Source: Lachnospiraceae bacterium UBA5899 (GTDB taxonomy: Bacteria; Bacillota; Clostridia; Lachnospirales; Lachnospiraceae). Taken from it: 64,000 nucleotides of DNA. Location: the NCBI GenBank assembly GCA_002432425.1, contig DJEL01000022.1, positions 124,001 to 188,000 on the forward strand, written 5' to 3'. The notes below the pieces were generated by a model. The model was not told the DNA's origin. It did not search any database and saw only the letters and a list, made by a program, of their open reading frames with translations. Position numbers and translations under genes: made by a program. This document shows positions 53,980 through 62,801 of the stretch, piece by piece. Position 1 is the first letter of the stretch, and every line of letters begins with the position of its first letter.

Positions 53980-54939
53980 ATGAAGTATGCAAATGTAGTG
54001 GTTGCAGGTGGCGGCGTATTGGGGAGCCAGATAGCTTTCCAGTCAGCTTACTGCGGAGCAAATGTAACCATCTGGTTACGGAGTGAGGGTTCCATCGGCA
54101 GAACCCAGCCCAAGCTGGATAAGCTGAAAGAAACTTACATAGAAGCCATCGAAGATATGGCATCCGGCAAGGGTCCCTGGTGTGCAGGTATTGCGGATGA
54201 AGAGAATTTCGACAAAGAAGAGTGCCTGAAAAAGGTCGAAGCGGCTTACAGCGGCATTAAATTAGAGCTGGACATGGAAAAAGCGGTAGTGGATGCCGAC
54301 CTGTTAATTGAGTCCATGGCGGAAAATGAGAAGGATAAAATTGCTTTCTACGAGAAAGTGGCACCGTTACTTCCCGAAAAAACAGTGATTGTAACCAATT
54401 CCTCCACGCTTCTTCCGTCCATGTTTGCCAAATATACAGGCAGACCGGAGAAGTACCTGTCCCTGCATTTTGCCAATTCCATCTGGAAAAACAACACGGC
54501 AGAGATTATGGCGCAGTCCAAAACGGATGAGAAATATTTCAATGACATTTTGCAGTTTGCCAATGACATCCGCATGATTGGACTTCCGGTAAGAAAGGAA
54601 AAAAGCGGTTATCTGTTAAACTCTATGCTGGTTCCGTTCTTACTCAGCGGTCTGGATTTGTATGCATCCGGCGTTTCCGACCCGGAAAGCATTGACATTG
54701 CCTGGACACACGGCACCGGTGCCCCCAAGGGACCGTTCCAGATTTTTGACACCGTTGGCTTAAACACTGCCTACAACATCGTGCATCAGTACCAGAGCAT
54801 ACCGGGAATCTTCTCCCCGCTCCTGAAAAAAATGATGATGCCGTACAACTTCAAGAAGATGGAAGAAATCCTGAAGAAATATATAGACGAGGGCAAGCTC
54901 GGCATGTCCTCCGGCGAAGGATTTTATAAATATAAGTAA
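53980..54939 (+). CDS. 3-hydroxyacyl-CoA dehydrogenase-family protein
   Basis: 319 aa. Rossmann NAD site VVVAGGGVLGSQIAFQSAYCGANVTIW (residues about 5-31), then VVDADLLIESMAENEKDKIAFYEKVAPLLPEKTVIVTNSSTLLPS, LHFANSIWKNNTAEIM (position of the HFFNP catalytic His) and a C-terminal helical dimer domain. This matches 3-hydroxybutyryl-CoA dehydrogenases, though the HFFNP motif is replaced by HFANS, so a different substrate is possible. It has its own promoter region and AAAGGTAGG before the ATG; it ends at a terminator shared with the next gene. Confidence 0.82.
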   Translation: MKYANVVVAGGGVLGSQIAFQSAYCGANVTIWLRSEGSIGRTQPKLDKLKETYIEAIEDMASGKGPWCAGIADEENFDKEECLKKVEAAYSGIKLELDMEKAVVDADLLIESMAENEKDKIAFYEKVAPLLPEKTVIVTNSSTLLPSMFAKYTGRPEKYLSLHFANSIWKNNTAEIMAQSKTDEKYFNDILQFANDIRMIGLPVRKEKSGYLLNSMLVPFLLSGLDLYASGVSDPESIDIAWTHGTGAPKGPFQIFDTVGLNTAYNIVHQYQSIPGIFSPLLKKMMMPYNFKKMEEILKKYIDEGKLGMSSGEGFYKYK

Positions 54940-54961
54940 AAACAAGAAAAGACAAATAAAG

Positions 54962-54998
54962 AAAAGCCCGAAAGCTGCATGATTGCCTTCGGGCTTTT
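54962..54998. terminator. Bidirectional terminator
   Basis: AAAAGCCCGAA (54962-54972) and TTCGGGCTTTT (54988-54998) form an 11-bp stem with A- and T-tracts on both sides. It serves the gene ending at 54939 and the minus-strand gene ending at 54998. Confidence 0.9.
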
Positions 54999-55306
54999 TA
55001 TATACGTGGACGTCCAGATTTTTCTACGATGCCGGTTTCTCGAATAACTTCCTCAATATTCCGGTAAGGCACTGCGGTGAATAAATTGCGCAGTTCATCG
55101 GCTACCTGCAGGGCAGTGGCAATTTTGGTAAGGGAAAGTAAAGAAATCTGTCCGGTTGTTTCAAATCGCTTGATGGAGCCGTAGCTTACATTGCTCATTT
55201 TAGCCAGTTGCTGTTGAGAGATAGACCTGCGTTTGCGGATAAGCCGTAAGCAGTCAGCAATTTTTTTATCCAATTCCTCGGAAGTTTCCCAGATAAGGCC
55301 TTCCAT
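54998..55306 (-). CDS. XRE-family HTH regulator, HipB-like
   Basis: About 102 aa from ATG 55306, with AGGAGG nine bases upstream; the frame extends further upstream without a site. LRLIRKRRSISQQQLAKMSNVSYGSIKRFETTGQISLLSLTKIATALQVADELRNLF is a Cro/C1 helix-turn-helix of the type that accompanies HipA kinases; no kinase lies beside it. It may be an orphan antitoxin or a stand-alone repressor. The palindrome at 55346 probably is its operator. Confidence 0.8.
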   Translation of the reverse strand: MEGLIWETSEELDKKIADCLRLIRKRRSISQQQLAKMSNVSYGSIKRFETTGQISLLSLTKIATALQVADELRNLFTAVPYRNIEEVIRETGIVEKSGRPRI

Positions 55307-55345
55307 AGTGTTTGCTCCTCCTAAAGTCCGCATAAAAATAGTAGC

Positions 55346-55361
55346 AGATAATATATTATCT
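55346..55361. promoter_or_regulatory. Operator candidate of the orphan HipB-like gene
   Basis: AGATAATATATTATCT is a perfect 16-bp palindrome 40 bp upstream of the ATG at 55306; the half-site ATATTATC recurs at 55392-55399. Confidence 0.55.
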
Positions 55362-55472
55362 ATTTTAGCCTTAAACAGGTCAAAATGTATCATATATTAT
55401 CCACAACTATTATATATCAAATGCAAAAATAATACATCTTTTTTATGTTATAGAAAAAGAAACGCGTACTTT

Positions 55473-57065
55473 TTATCTTCGTCCGCCCGTGTTCATGGTG
55501 CCCATGGCGCTGACGGAAAGGGAAGAGGCATCAATCAGGGCATCGGAACCGCTCTGCTCCTCGGAGGTGGAAGGAATGGTGCCGTTAAGCTGTCCGTCTA
55601 TGGACTGTGCGCGGAGCTTTACAATCTGATAAAGGGTATCGGCAGCCGTCCGGTATTCCTCATAGGTATAAAAAGCCGTCGGGTCCGCTTCCACCAAAGT
55701 GTCAATGAGATTTCTTGTGCGGTTATAAAAGGTTTCAAAACCGTCTCCGTAGACATATTCTTCTACCAACTGGTTTAAGTATGCATAATACTGTTTCCGG
55801 TAGGTTTCGCTTTCCATAAGCGTGTCAAAAAATTCGGTTCCGGAAAAAGCATTGTCGATGGCGCTGTTTACCACTGCTGTGGCACTGTCGGAGCTCCCGC
55901 CGCCCATACCGCCGTTTGCACCCATACCGCCATTTGCGCCCATGCCGCCGAAAGCGAGGTTATAATCCCAGGGAATGAGATTGAGCTGCCCGTTTGACTC
56001 ATACAGGTAGTAGTTGTGCGCCATGTTGCCGGAAAGGCTGTCCATATTGACGGAGAAAACATGCACCGCCATGTACTTTAAGAGGTTATCTATATCCATG
56101 TAGGTTTCCAAATCCGTGCCTTCGGAAATGTTTTTCAGGGCTTTCACAACCCGCTTGTGGTCAGCTTTCTTGGTGTCGGTTACTTCGCCGTCCCAGATGG
56201 TGGAGTAACTGTCCAAATCATCATCCGTGTAATTTAAGTCGGCGCCGCCGCTGGACTTGGAAAAACCACCCATGCCGCCGAAATCCGCCCGGTCGCCAAA
56301 GTCAGGCATGTCGCCACTGGGTCTGCCGCCGTCACCGCCGGAAATATCGCTGAAATCGGGCATGCCACCGGCATCCTCTCGGTCACCGCCGCCCCCCGGC
56401 ATGTTACCGTCCTGTTTGCCGCCGCCCATTTCCATGCCTTCCGGTTTATATAAAGCCCCTTTTTCTGTGCCGTAGTTGCGCAGCAGAAAACTGTCCTCTA
56501 CGGCTTCCAAAGCAAGATAAATACCGCGGTATTCCCCATTGACGGAAATCTCCGCATAGTTATAAAGGGAAGCATCCGCACCAAGAAACTGGAACATGTC
56601 GTAGCAGAGAGCCTCCTTCATATTGGTGGCGTCCGCATAATTGTTGTTCAGAATTAGTTTATCCAGACCGAAGCAGGTCTGCCCGTCCACATAATGGTCA
56701 AATTCCAGCTTCAGGCTGTAGCGGTCCGTGGTGGGGTCATTTACCACAGAGCTTAAACTGGTGTTGCCTTTGGTTCGTATGCCGACCTGATAAAAGGTCT
56801 GACCGTTTACTTCTACATCGCAGGCATAATATTCTTCCGCAAGGGCATTGTCCAGCATTTCCTGCCAGTCGTCTTCGTCCATTAAAATATTGACAGTCAT
56901 TATGACATCTGTGTCAAATAATTCTGACTCATAGGACATACTGACAGCCTTTCCGCCGGCAGCAGCCGTGAGTTCGGTAGAGAAATACATGGCTGCGAAA
57001 CACAGACAGAGGGAAAAAACCATTATGACAGCAATGATTTTTGTAATGTGTCTGTTAGAAATCAT
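55473..57065 (-). CDS. CotH-family protein kinase-like secreted protein
   Basis: 530 aa. Signal anchor near residues 8-30; then DTDVIMTVNILMDEDDWQEML, GIRTKGNTSLSS, YSLKLEFDHYVDGQTCFGLDKLILNNNYADATNMKEALCYDMFQFLG and GIYLALEAVEDSFLLRNYG, the CotH pattern, with a later segment DYNLAFGGMG. CotH of Bacillus is an atypical kinase that phosphorylates spore-coat proteins; homologues in non-spore contexts act outside the cell on unknown targets. Two Gly/Met/Asp-rich insertions (about residues 213-270 and 372-393) are low complexity. Its ATG overlaps the DUF4956 gene stop by 4 bp. Confidence 0.85.
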   Translation of the reverse strand: MISNRHITKIIAVIMVFSLCLCFAAMYFSTELTAAAGGKAVSMSYESELFDTDVIMTVNILMDEDDWQEMLDNALAEEYYACDVEVNGQTFYQVGIRTKGNTSLSSVVNDPTTDRYSLKLEFDHYVDGQTCFGLDKLILNNNYADATNMKEALCYDMFQFLGADASLYNYAEISVNGEYRGIYLALEAVEDSFLLRNYGTEKGALYKPEGMEMGGGKQDGNMPGGGGDREDAGGMPDFSDISGGDGGRPSGDMPDFGDRADFGGMGGFSKSSGGADLNYTDDDLDSYSTIWDGEVTDTKKADHKRVVKALKNISEGTDLETYMDIDNLLKYMAVHVFSVNMDSLSGNMAHNYYLYESNGQLNLIPWDYNLAFGGMGANGGMGANGGMGGGSSDSATAVVNSAIDNAFSGTEFFDTLMESETYRKQYYAYLNQLVEEYVYGDGFETFYNRTRNLIDTLVEADPTAFYTYEEYRTAADTLYQIVKLRAQSIDGQLNGTIPSTSEEQSGSDALIDASSLSVSAMGTMNTGGRR

Positions 57066-57730
57066 AGATATTCTCCGTTATAGCTGACAAGGGTTGCATT
57101 TTCCACGCCGGGAAGAGCGGAAATGCGGTTTACAAAAGCAGTGGTGGCATCCTTGGTACGCAGTTCCGTGGTAAGCTCGATGCCGGAAGCATTAATGGTT
57201 TTGGATTTTACAATAACATGGGAGGTTTCCTGCTTCAAAATCTGCAGAATGGCGTCTTCCGCTTTTTCATCTGCGCAGGACGCAATGAAGATGTAAGGGG
57301 TGTTATGTACTTTGCGGTTGGCAAATAAAATCAGAAGAACGCCGATAATTGCCGAACCGATAAGCGCAAGGGGTATCATGCCCGCACCGACTACAATACC
57401 GGCTGCCAGCGCCCAAAATAAAAATACGATTTCAAAGGGCTCCTTAATGGCGGTCCGGAAACGTACAATAGAAAGGGCACCGACCATACCAAGGGAAAGA
57501 ACCACGTTGGAGGTTACCGCCATTATGACAAGCGTTGTGACAAGTGATAAACCAATCAGTGTCAGTCCAAAGCCTTCCGAATACATGACACCGGTGATGG
57601 ATTTTTTATACACCATAAAGATAAACAATCCGATGACCAGGGCAACAGCCAGACCAAGGATGGTATCCAGAATGGAAAATTCCGTTACGCTCTCTAAAAA
57701 GCTGGATTTGAAAATGTCTTGAAAACTCAT
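57062..57730 (-). CDS. DUF4956 membrane protein
   Basis: 222 aa. Four hydrophobic segments (about residues 24-42, 52-78, 98-120, 122-136) surround the conserved SLGMVGALSIVRFRTAIKEPFEIVFLFWALAAGI, the DUF4956 signature, followed by a ferredoxin-like cytoplasmic C-terminus. The function is not known. DUF4956, CotH and VTC-domain genes are regularly found together, and all three occur here in one direction. It overlaps CotH by ATGA. Confidence 0.85.
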   Translation of the reverse strand: MSFQDIFKSSFLESVTEFSILDTILGLAVALVIGLFIFMVYKKSITGVMYSEGFGLTLIGLSLVTTLVIMAVTSNVVLSLGMVGALSIVRFRTAIKEPFEIVFLFWALAAGIVVGAGMIPLALIGSAIIGVLLILFANRKVHNTPYIFIASCADEKAEDAILQILKQETSHVIVKSKTINASGIELTTELRTKDATTAFVNRISALPGVENATLVSYNGEYL

Positions 57731-57888
57731 AATATGTATTCCTTTCTCTTAAAAGCCTGTAAACAGCAGGCATTATTTATAATTTGCAGAAAGTATTCCT
57801 GCTTCCGATAAGCACAGCATGGGAATATGCCGATATTTCCGACAGATGCACAAATTATCGATATTTACGGCATATGCAATATATATGT

Positions 57889-58575
57889 TTATCCGTACTT
57901 CCGGCAGGCACCGTATTTGGAAAATGCCTGCTGGCGGATGCTGTCTAAGTGGAGCAAATCGGCTATCACTTCCGGCAGGAACGCATCGTATTTTACCTCT
58001 AAAATAATGTCCTGCGGGCACTCGGTGGCACTGACGTCATGAATTTTGCTTTCCAGAAAGTCCTGCCGGAACATGCTGGTGCGGATGCACGAGTCAAAAG
58101 TAACCCGAACATTGCCGGCACGGCAAATATAAGGCTCCCGCACATAGGAAACCATGACCTTGGGACGCAGCATTTCCGTCTGCATTTTGTGGCAGAGCTC
58201 TTTTACCAGAGCGGGCGACTGCTCATTCAGAAAATCCGTCCTGCCCGAGAGGATGGCGGAATAATCTGCAATGGAAATCGGTGCGCCTTCCTTTCGGCAG
58301 AGGTTGTTGTGCTTGATTTTTTTCTCCAAAGTAATATAGGAAAAATCGTCGTTGTAATACCGGATGCGGAATTTTTCCCGCACGGCAACGCCGTTCACCT
58401 TTTCCCGCAGCGCTTTGTCATCGAAATTGTCAAAATAAATACTGCGGATGAGATACAAGCCGTCCGCCCTTATGTGAGGATCCTTCTGCATCAGGGGAGA
58501 AATCCTCTGCCGGATGGCAAGATAGTCTGCGGGACTAATTTGAAATTTCAGTTCATGTCGATATCTCTCGTCCAT
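57889..58575 (-). CDS. VTC-domain (polyphosphate polymerase-like) protein
   Basis: 228 aa. ERYRHELKFQISPADYLAIRQRI, YLIRSIYFDNFDDKAL, REKFRIRYYNDDFSYITLEKKIKHNN and a late ILEVKYDAFLP form the tunnel-fold pattern of VTC/CYTH-like proteins with basic and acidic residues lining a triphosphate tunnel. Yeast VTC4 makes polyphosphate from ATP; bacterial members are unproven. It is the first gene of the minus-strand cluster. The 158-bp gap before DUF4956 contains imperfect ATATGCCGATATTT-type repeats but no clear signal. Confidence 0.8.
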   Translation of the reverse strand: MDERYRHELKFQISPADYLAIRQRISPLMQKDPHIRADGLYLIRSIYFDNFDDKALREKVNGVAVREKFRIRYYNDDFSYITLEKKIKHNNLCRKEGAPISIADYSAILSGRTDFLNEQSPALVKELCHKMQTEMLRPKVMVSYVREPYICRAGNVRVTFDSCIRTSMFRQDFLESKIHDVSATECPQDIILEVKYDAFLPEVIADLLHLDSIRQQAFSKYGACRKYG

Positions 58576-58665
58576 AAATTCTCCTTTATAATGGGTCTTG
58601 AAATCAGTTTTCCGGTTTTGTCACATAGGGGATTTTTTGTTTCTGACGCCAGTTTACAGAATGTG

Positions 58666-58683
58666 CCTAAAATGAACCTAAAA
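58666..58683 (+). promoter_or_regulatory. Candidate response-regulator direct repeat in the divergent region
   Basis: CCTAAAA occurs at 58666 and 58677, spaced 11 bp as is usual for OmpR/PhoB-type regulators, between the divergent VTC-domain and response-regulator genes. Only two copies, so weak. Confidence 0.35.
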
Positions 58684-58797
58684 AAGAATGTGAAAATTTT
58701 TTGAACATTTGCTTTTTTTCAGGCAGATTTTAACTTTCCATATTATAATGGGGACAAACGAAAGAAATAAAAGATTTTTTCCGGAACGGAGGTTGCC

Positions 58798-59475
58798 ATG
58801 AAGATATTGATAGCAGAAGATGAGGTTTCCATTGCCCGGGCGCTGAAGGTTGCTCTGGAAAAAAATAAATACGCGGTGGACATGGTTCATAACGGAAAAG
58901 ATGCGCTGCAGTACATTTCATCCACGCATTACGATGCGCTGGTGCTCGATATTATGATGCTGGAAATGGAAGGCATAGAGGTGCTGAAACGGGCAAGAAT
59001 GCAGGGAATTCATACACCGGCGTTGTTTTTGACGGCAAAAAGCAGTGTGGAAGACAGGGTCGCGGGACTGGATGCCGGGGCGGACGATTATTTGGCGAAG
59101 CCCTTTGCCATGAGCGAATTTTTGGCGAGGGTGCGGGCGCTGGTCAGAAGAAGCGACAGTTATGCTTCCGTGGTGCTGACGGTGGGCAATGTTTCCTTAA
59201 ATTGCAGCAGTTACATGCTGTCCGCCGGGGACAATGAGATACGTCTGAACAATAAGGAATACCAGTTAATGGAGCTTTTCATGCGCCATCCGCACCTGAT
59301 TTTTTCCTCGGAGCATCTTATGGAGAAGGTCTGGGGACTGGACTCGGATGCGGACATCGATGTGGTCTGGACATATATTGGCTTTTTGCGCAAGAAATTA
59401 AAGGAGCTGAACGGCAGTGTGGAGATTAAAACCATCCGCGGAGCCGGTTACGCTTTGGAGGAAACCTATGCTTAA
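58798..59475 (+). CDS. OmpR-family response regulator
   Basis: 225 aa. Receiver domain with EDE (8-10 region), phosphoacceptor Asp51 in LVLDIMM, Thr in FLTAK and Lys in AKPF; C-terminal winged helix ending TIRGAGYAL. It is activated by the histidine kinase whose ATG overlaps its stop by 8 bp. Being divergent from the CotH/DUF4956/VTC cluster, it probably controls that cluster. Confidence 0.93.
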   Translation: MKILIAEDEVSIARALKVALEKNKYAVDMVHNGKDALQYISSTHYDALVLDIMMLEMEGIEVLKRARMQGIHTPALFLTAKSSVEDRVAGLDAGADDYLAKPFAMSEFLARVRALVRRSDSYASVVLTVGNVSLNCSSYMLSAGDNEIRLNNKEYQLMELFMRHPHLIFSSEHLMEKVWGLDSDADIDVVWTYIGFLRKKLKELNGSVEIKTIRGAGYALEETYA

Positions 59476-60667
59476 GAAAATGAGATGGCGCTTCATCGGC
59501 GCTTCCATGGCAGCTTTTTTAACCGTTATTATCGGGCTGGTGTGCCTGGTAAATGTGTGGAATTATTTTTCGGTGGTCCGGCAGCTTAACGATACCCTCG
59601 AAACGCTCAGTGTGACGGAGCCGCAAAATCCCCCGGGACCGCAGCCTTTTAAGAACTTTTCGCCGGAGGTTAAATTCATGATGCGCTTCTTTGTGGTTAC
59701 CTGCGACAAGGAAGGGCAGATTACGGAAATGGACCACGACAATATCGCCTCCGTTTCCGAAGAGGATGCGGAAAGCTTCGTAAAATTTGCCTTAAGTAAA
59801 GGAAAGGACAGGGGATTTTACAAGGGATACCGTTACCTTCTTACGGAAAATGAGGAGGATGACACCATTATTTTCCTGAATGCGGAGCGGGAGCTGCAAA
59901 ATATGAAAACGCTGTTGTCCATTACCGCAATGGTGGCTTTCGGCAGCAGCCTGATTGTTTTTATCCTTGTTTTTCTGTTTTCCAAGCGGGCGATTGCACC
60001 TTTTGCCAGAAATGTGGAGATGCAGAAGCAGTTTATTACCAATGCCAGCCACGAACTGAAAACGCCGCTGACCTCCATTCTTGCCAGCGCGGACATTCTC
60101 GACATGGAGCAGGAGGACAACGAATGGGTGCAGAATATCCGGCAGCAGTCCGGTTATCTTTCCCGGCTTATCCAAAACTTGATTACATTATCCCGGCTGG
60201 ATGAGGAAAATCCTTTTCCGGAAAAATCCGAGTTTTCCCTAAGTGATGCGGTGTGGGAAATTGCGGAGCCGTTTTCTTCGCTGGCGAAAGCGCGGCACAA
60301 GGAATACACCCAGCACATTGAGGATGGGCTGGTGCTTGTGGGCGATATGGCGGCAATCCAGCAGATGGTGTCTATTTTACTGGACAATGCCATGAAGTAT
60401 TCGGAGGAAAACGGCAGGATTTCGCTGCTTGTGCAGAAGAGTTCCGGCAAGGTGGAAATAGAAGTGTTCAATACCTGCAAGAAGGAGGAGGGTGCGGATA
60501 TTTCCCGCATTTTCGAGCGTTTCTACCGCATGGATGAGTCCCATTCCGGCAGGGTGAAGGGTACCGGCATCGGACTTTCCATCGCCAAAGCCACCGTCGA
60601 AGCGCATGGCGGAAGCATCAAGGCATCCTACCAGAAGGACGGCATTTTATTCCGGGTAGTGCTGTAA
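59468..60667 (+). CDS. Sensor histidine kinase
   Basis: About 399 aa from ATG 59468 (GGAGGAAACCT upstream). Membrane helices at about 9-30 and 150-172 enclose an extracellular sensor of about 115 residues with a Pro-rich start (PQNPPGPQPF). The HisKA motif NASHELKTPLTSI has phospho-His195; the ATPase part has LLDNAMKYS, FERFYRMDES and GTGIGLSIAK. It phosphorylates the preceding response regulator. The signal is unknown. Confidence 0.93.
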   Translation: MLKKMRWRFIGASMAAFLTVIIGLVCLVNVWNYFSVVRQLNDTLETLSVTEPQNPPGPQPFKNFSPEVKFMMRFFVVTCDKEGQITEMDHDNIASVSEEDAESFVKFALSKGKDRGFYKGYRYLLTENEEDDTIIFLNAERELQNMKTLLSITAMVAFGSSLIVFILVFLFSKRAIAPFARNVEMQKQFITNASHELKTPLTSILASADILDMEQEDNEWVQNIRQQSGYLSRLIQNLITLSRLDEENPFPEKSEFSLSDAVWEIAEPFSSLAKARHKEYTQHIEDGLVLVGDMAAIQQMVSILLDNAMKYSEENGRISLLVQKSSGKVEIEVFNTCKKEEGADISRIFERFYRMDESHSGRVKGTGIGLSIAKATVEAHGGSIKASYQKDGILFRVVL

Positions 60668-60735
60668 AAGTTCACAATGAGAAATATAAAATACAAATGA
60701 TACCATTAAATTAAAATTGCCAAATATGATAAAGC

Positions 60736-60765
60736 TTGACAATAATGCAAACCTGATGATAAAAT
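60736..60765 (+). promoter_or_regulatory. Promoter of the secreted-protein gene at 60786
   Basis: TTGACA (60736-60741), 18-bp spacer, TAAAAT (60760-60765), in a very AT-rich stretch; the leader is short. Confidence 0.6.
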
Positions 60766-60785
60766 AAATAAAAAAGGAGAAAATT

Positions 60786-61469
60786 ATGCAGAAAAAAATT
60801 TTTACAAAAGTTATTTGTTTTATCATGGGAGTTATTGTTTTTTCTACATGCACTATTTCATCAAAGGCTCAAGAGAATGATACAGTATATCAATATACGG
60901 ATAGAGAAGGACAGATATATAATTATTACCTGGACGAGAATAAAAATCCGTATATTATAAGTGATGGGGAAATTATTTATGTAGCATTACCATTGGATTT
61001 TTTGGAAGTAACTGATGAAGAAACTTTACAGGAACTTCAATCTTCTATAAAAACTAATAGCAATGAACGCTCTGCACCTACCAACTATGTGGATATATCC
61101 AAAGGAGGGAATTCTTCCGGTCTTGCATCGCCAGAATATACTATGAATGTAACATTTAATTCCCAAGTGACTAATAAGAAAACAGATGTATTAAAAGTTA
61201 ACACAAGTCATAATCGTGTATTTGCAAGAGTAAGCAATGTAAGTAAACCTATATGGGTATTGGACTCAGATGTCACTGTTGTACTGTATTTTTACGATGA
61301 AATTGAGGATAAGTGGTTTTCCAACCATTATATTGGTCAAAATTTGACTGTAAATCCTCTCAATATACAATTTCTTTCTGGGATAAATGAATTTATTCAA
61401 TTCGATGTTAGACAATCCAGTCCTGTTAGCTCTTTTACATTTACTACTTGGACTGCGGCAATAATATAG
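60786..61469 (+). CDS. Secreted protein of unknown function
   Basis: 227 aa with a signal peptide (MQKKIFTKVICFIMGVIVFS and on, cleavage near SSKAQ, about residue 28). The mature part is beta-rich, with many Asn/Tyr/Thr residues and no motif I recognise; it has no second membrane helix or anchor. AT content is much higher than in the neighbours, suggesting a separate origin. AAAGGAG precedes the ATG. It is followed after 12 bp by a membrane protein gene and may work with it. Confidence 0.6.
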   Translation: MQKKIFTKVICFIMGVIVFSTCTISSKAQENDTVYQYTDREGQIYNYYLDENKNPYIISDGEIIYVALPLDFLEVTDEETLQELQSSIKTNSNERSAPTNYVDISKGGNSSGLASPEYTMNVTFNSQVTNKKTDVLKVNTSHNRVFARVSNVSKPIWVLDSDVTVVLYFYDEIEDKWFSNHYIGQNLTVNPLNIQFLSGINEFIQFDVRQSSPVSSFTFTTWTAAII

Positions 61470-61481
61470 GGAGTGATAGGC

Positions 61482-61958
61482 ATGAAAGAAAAGATAAACA
61501 GAATACTACACAAAAAGATACCAAACAGGTATCTTGCCTATGCGGTGATTGCTGTTGTTTGTGTGTTGCTTGGAAAGCGCCTGGTAGAAGATTATATTGC
61601 ATATAACAATCCGAAGATTTATATGACAATGTCGACACAAAAAAACGGTGACGATTATTCTTTTCAAATGCTTTTCTTAAATTCAGAAATTAGTTCCCGA
61701 GTAGGATGTGCGCAAAAATATTATGACCGGCAGAAAGAATGGAACAAAAAAGTAATGGAATATGAGGCACATCTGAGAAAAGATTATGTAAATCCAATGC
61801 ATATTTATACCTCCACTGAGATAAGGGATGGAAAAACGTATGTCACTTTTTCAGGTACGACAACAACACCGGAAGGGGAAGAGGTAGAGATAAACCATGT
61901 TATTGAGTTGTCTTTTGAGTGCCCGCTGGGTGATGGATGGTACAATCAAAAAAAGTGA
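61482..61958 (+). CDS. Small membrane-anchored protein of unknown function
   Basis: About 158 aa from ATG 61482 (GGGAG upstream; a GTG at 61473 is less likely). One membrane helix (YLAYAVIAVVCVLLG, about 19-34) with a basic cytoplasmic start (KEKINRILHKKIPNR) and an exposed beta-rich domain. No family recognised. It is in one operon with the secreted protein before it and ends before a terminator. Confidence 0.6.
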   Translation: MKEKINRILHKKIPNRYLAYAVIAVVCVLLGKRLVEDYIAYNNPKIYMTMSTQKNGDDYSFQMLFLNSEISSRVGCAQKYYDRQKEWNKKVMEYEAHLRKDYVNPMHIYTSTEIRDGKTYVTFSGTTTTPEGEEVEINHVIELSFECPLGDGWYNQKK

Positions 61959-62025
61959 CGGAGCATAGACAAAAGGCAGAAAATTGCCCAATAAATATAA
62001 TAAAAACGAAATGAGAAAAAGCAGA

Positions 62026-62054
62026 AGACTTGCCCGACAAGGGCAGGTCTTTTT
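62026..62054 (+). terminator. Terminator before the DUF2726 gene
   Basis: AGACTTGCCC pairs with GGGCAGGTCT (one T-G) around GACAA, followed by TTTTG. It is only 15 bp before the next ATG, so it could also act as an attenuator. Confidence 0.75.
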
Positions 62055-62069
62055 GTGAAAGGAGAATAG

Positions 62070-62801
62070 ATGGAAGCTATTATTATTGTAGGAATTCTGA
62101 TTAGTGTATGTATTGTGTTGGATGAAACTGTTTTTAAGCCCAAACGAAAAAAATCAGGGGCTCAAAAATCAAGTCCGTTTTCAACGGGGAGCAACTGGAA
62201 TGGCAGCGATATTTTACCCTATGAAAAGAAGATGCTTCTCACAAAAACAGAATATGGTTTCTGGAAGTGCTTAAAGCAAAAGTGCGATGAAAAAGGATTT
62301 ATTATCTGCCCTAAAGTAAGAATGGAAGATTTTCTGTCCGTGACGGTGAAAGACAAAAAACAACTTATGAAATACAGGGGCTATATTAAATCCCGACATA
62401 TTGATTTTATGATTTGCGACAGCACCCTGCATATTCTGGCAGGTCTGGAACTGGACGACCGTTCCCATAATTCTGCAAATGCCCAGAAAACAGACCTGTT
62501 CAAAAACCAGGTTTTCACGGTAATTGGACTTCCCTTATCCCGGGTAATCATTGGGGGTGAGAGCTACGAAACCCAGTTAAACAGAATATTTGCCGTATTG
62601 TGCCCGGGAGCAACACAGGCGAGCGATGCTCAGGGTCAGTCGTCAGCCGAGTATGTACATAGTCCGGTGGAGAAAAAGGTAACGTACTCGAAAGCCGACA
62701 TTTCCAAGGGAAAATTTGACCCCGCAGCAGGGGAAGGTGAAAAAGGTCAAAAGAAAGAAGAGGGAAATAGAATACCGTTTGACTCTCTGAAGAAAAATTG
62801 A
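62070..62801 (+). CDS. DUF2726-domain protein
   Basis: 243 aa. One N-terminal membrane helix (AIIIVGILISVCIVLDETVF), then DUF2726: LLTKTEYGFWKCLKQKC, CPKVRMEDFLSVTV, YIKSRHIDFMICDSTLHILAGLELDDRSHNSANAQKTDLFKNQVFTVIGLPLSRV. The D-x-LELDD-S-H pattern is that of a restriction-endonuclease-like fold. Function unknown. The C-terminal tail has two FD(P/S) starts 21 residues apart; the DNA of this tail is the start of the 63-bp periodic array that continues after the stop. AAAGGAG precedes the ATG. Confidence 0.8.
   Translation: MEAIIIVGILISVCIVLDETVFKPKRKKSGAQKSSPFSTGSNWNGSDILPYEKKMLLTKTEYGFWKCLKQKCDEKGFIICPKVRMEDFLSVTVKDKKQLMKYRGYIKSRHIDFMICDSTLHILAGLELDDRSHNSANAQKTDLFKNQVFTVIGLPLSRVIIGGESYETQLNRIFAVLCPGATQASDAQGQSSAEYVHSPVEKKVTYSKADISKGKFDPAAGEGEKGQKKEEGNRIPFDSLKKN

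Noticed and set aside
57731..57888. Minus-strand small gene 57773-58021
   Set aside because: Mostly overlaps the VTC-domain gene in another frame; imperfect DNA repeats give the impression of coding.
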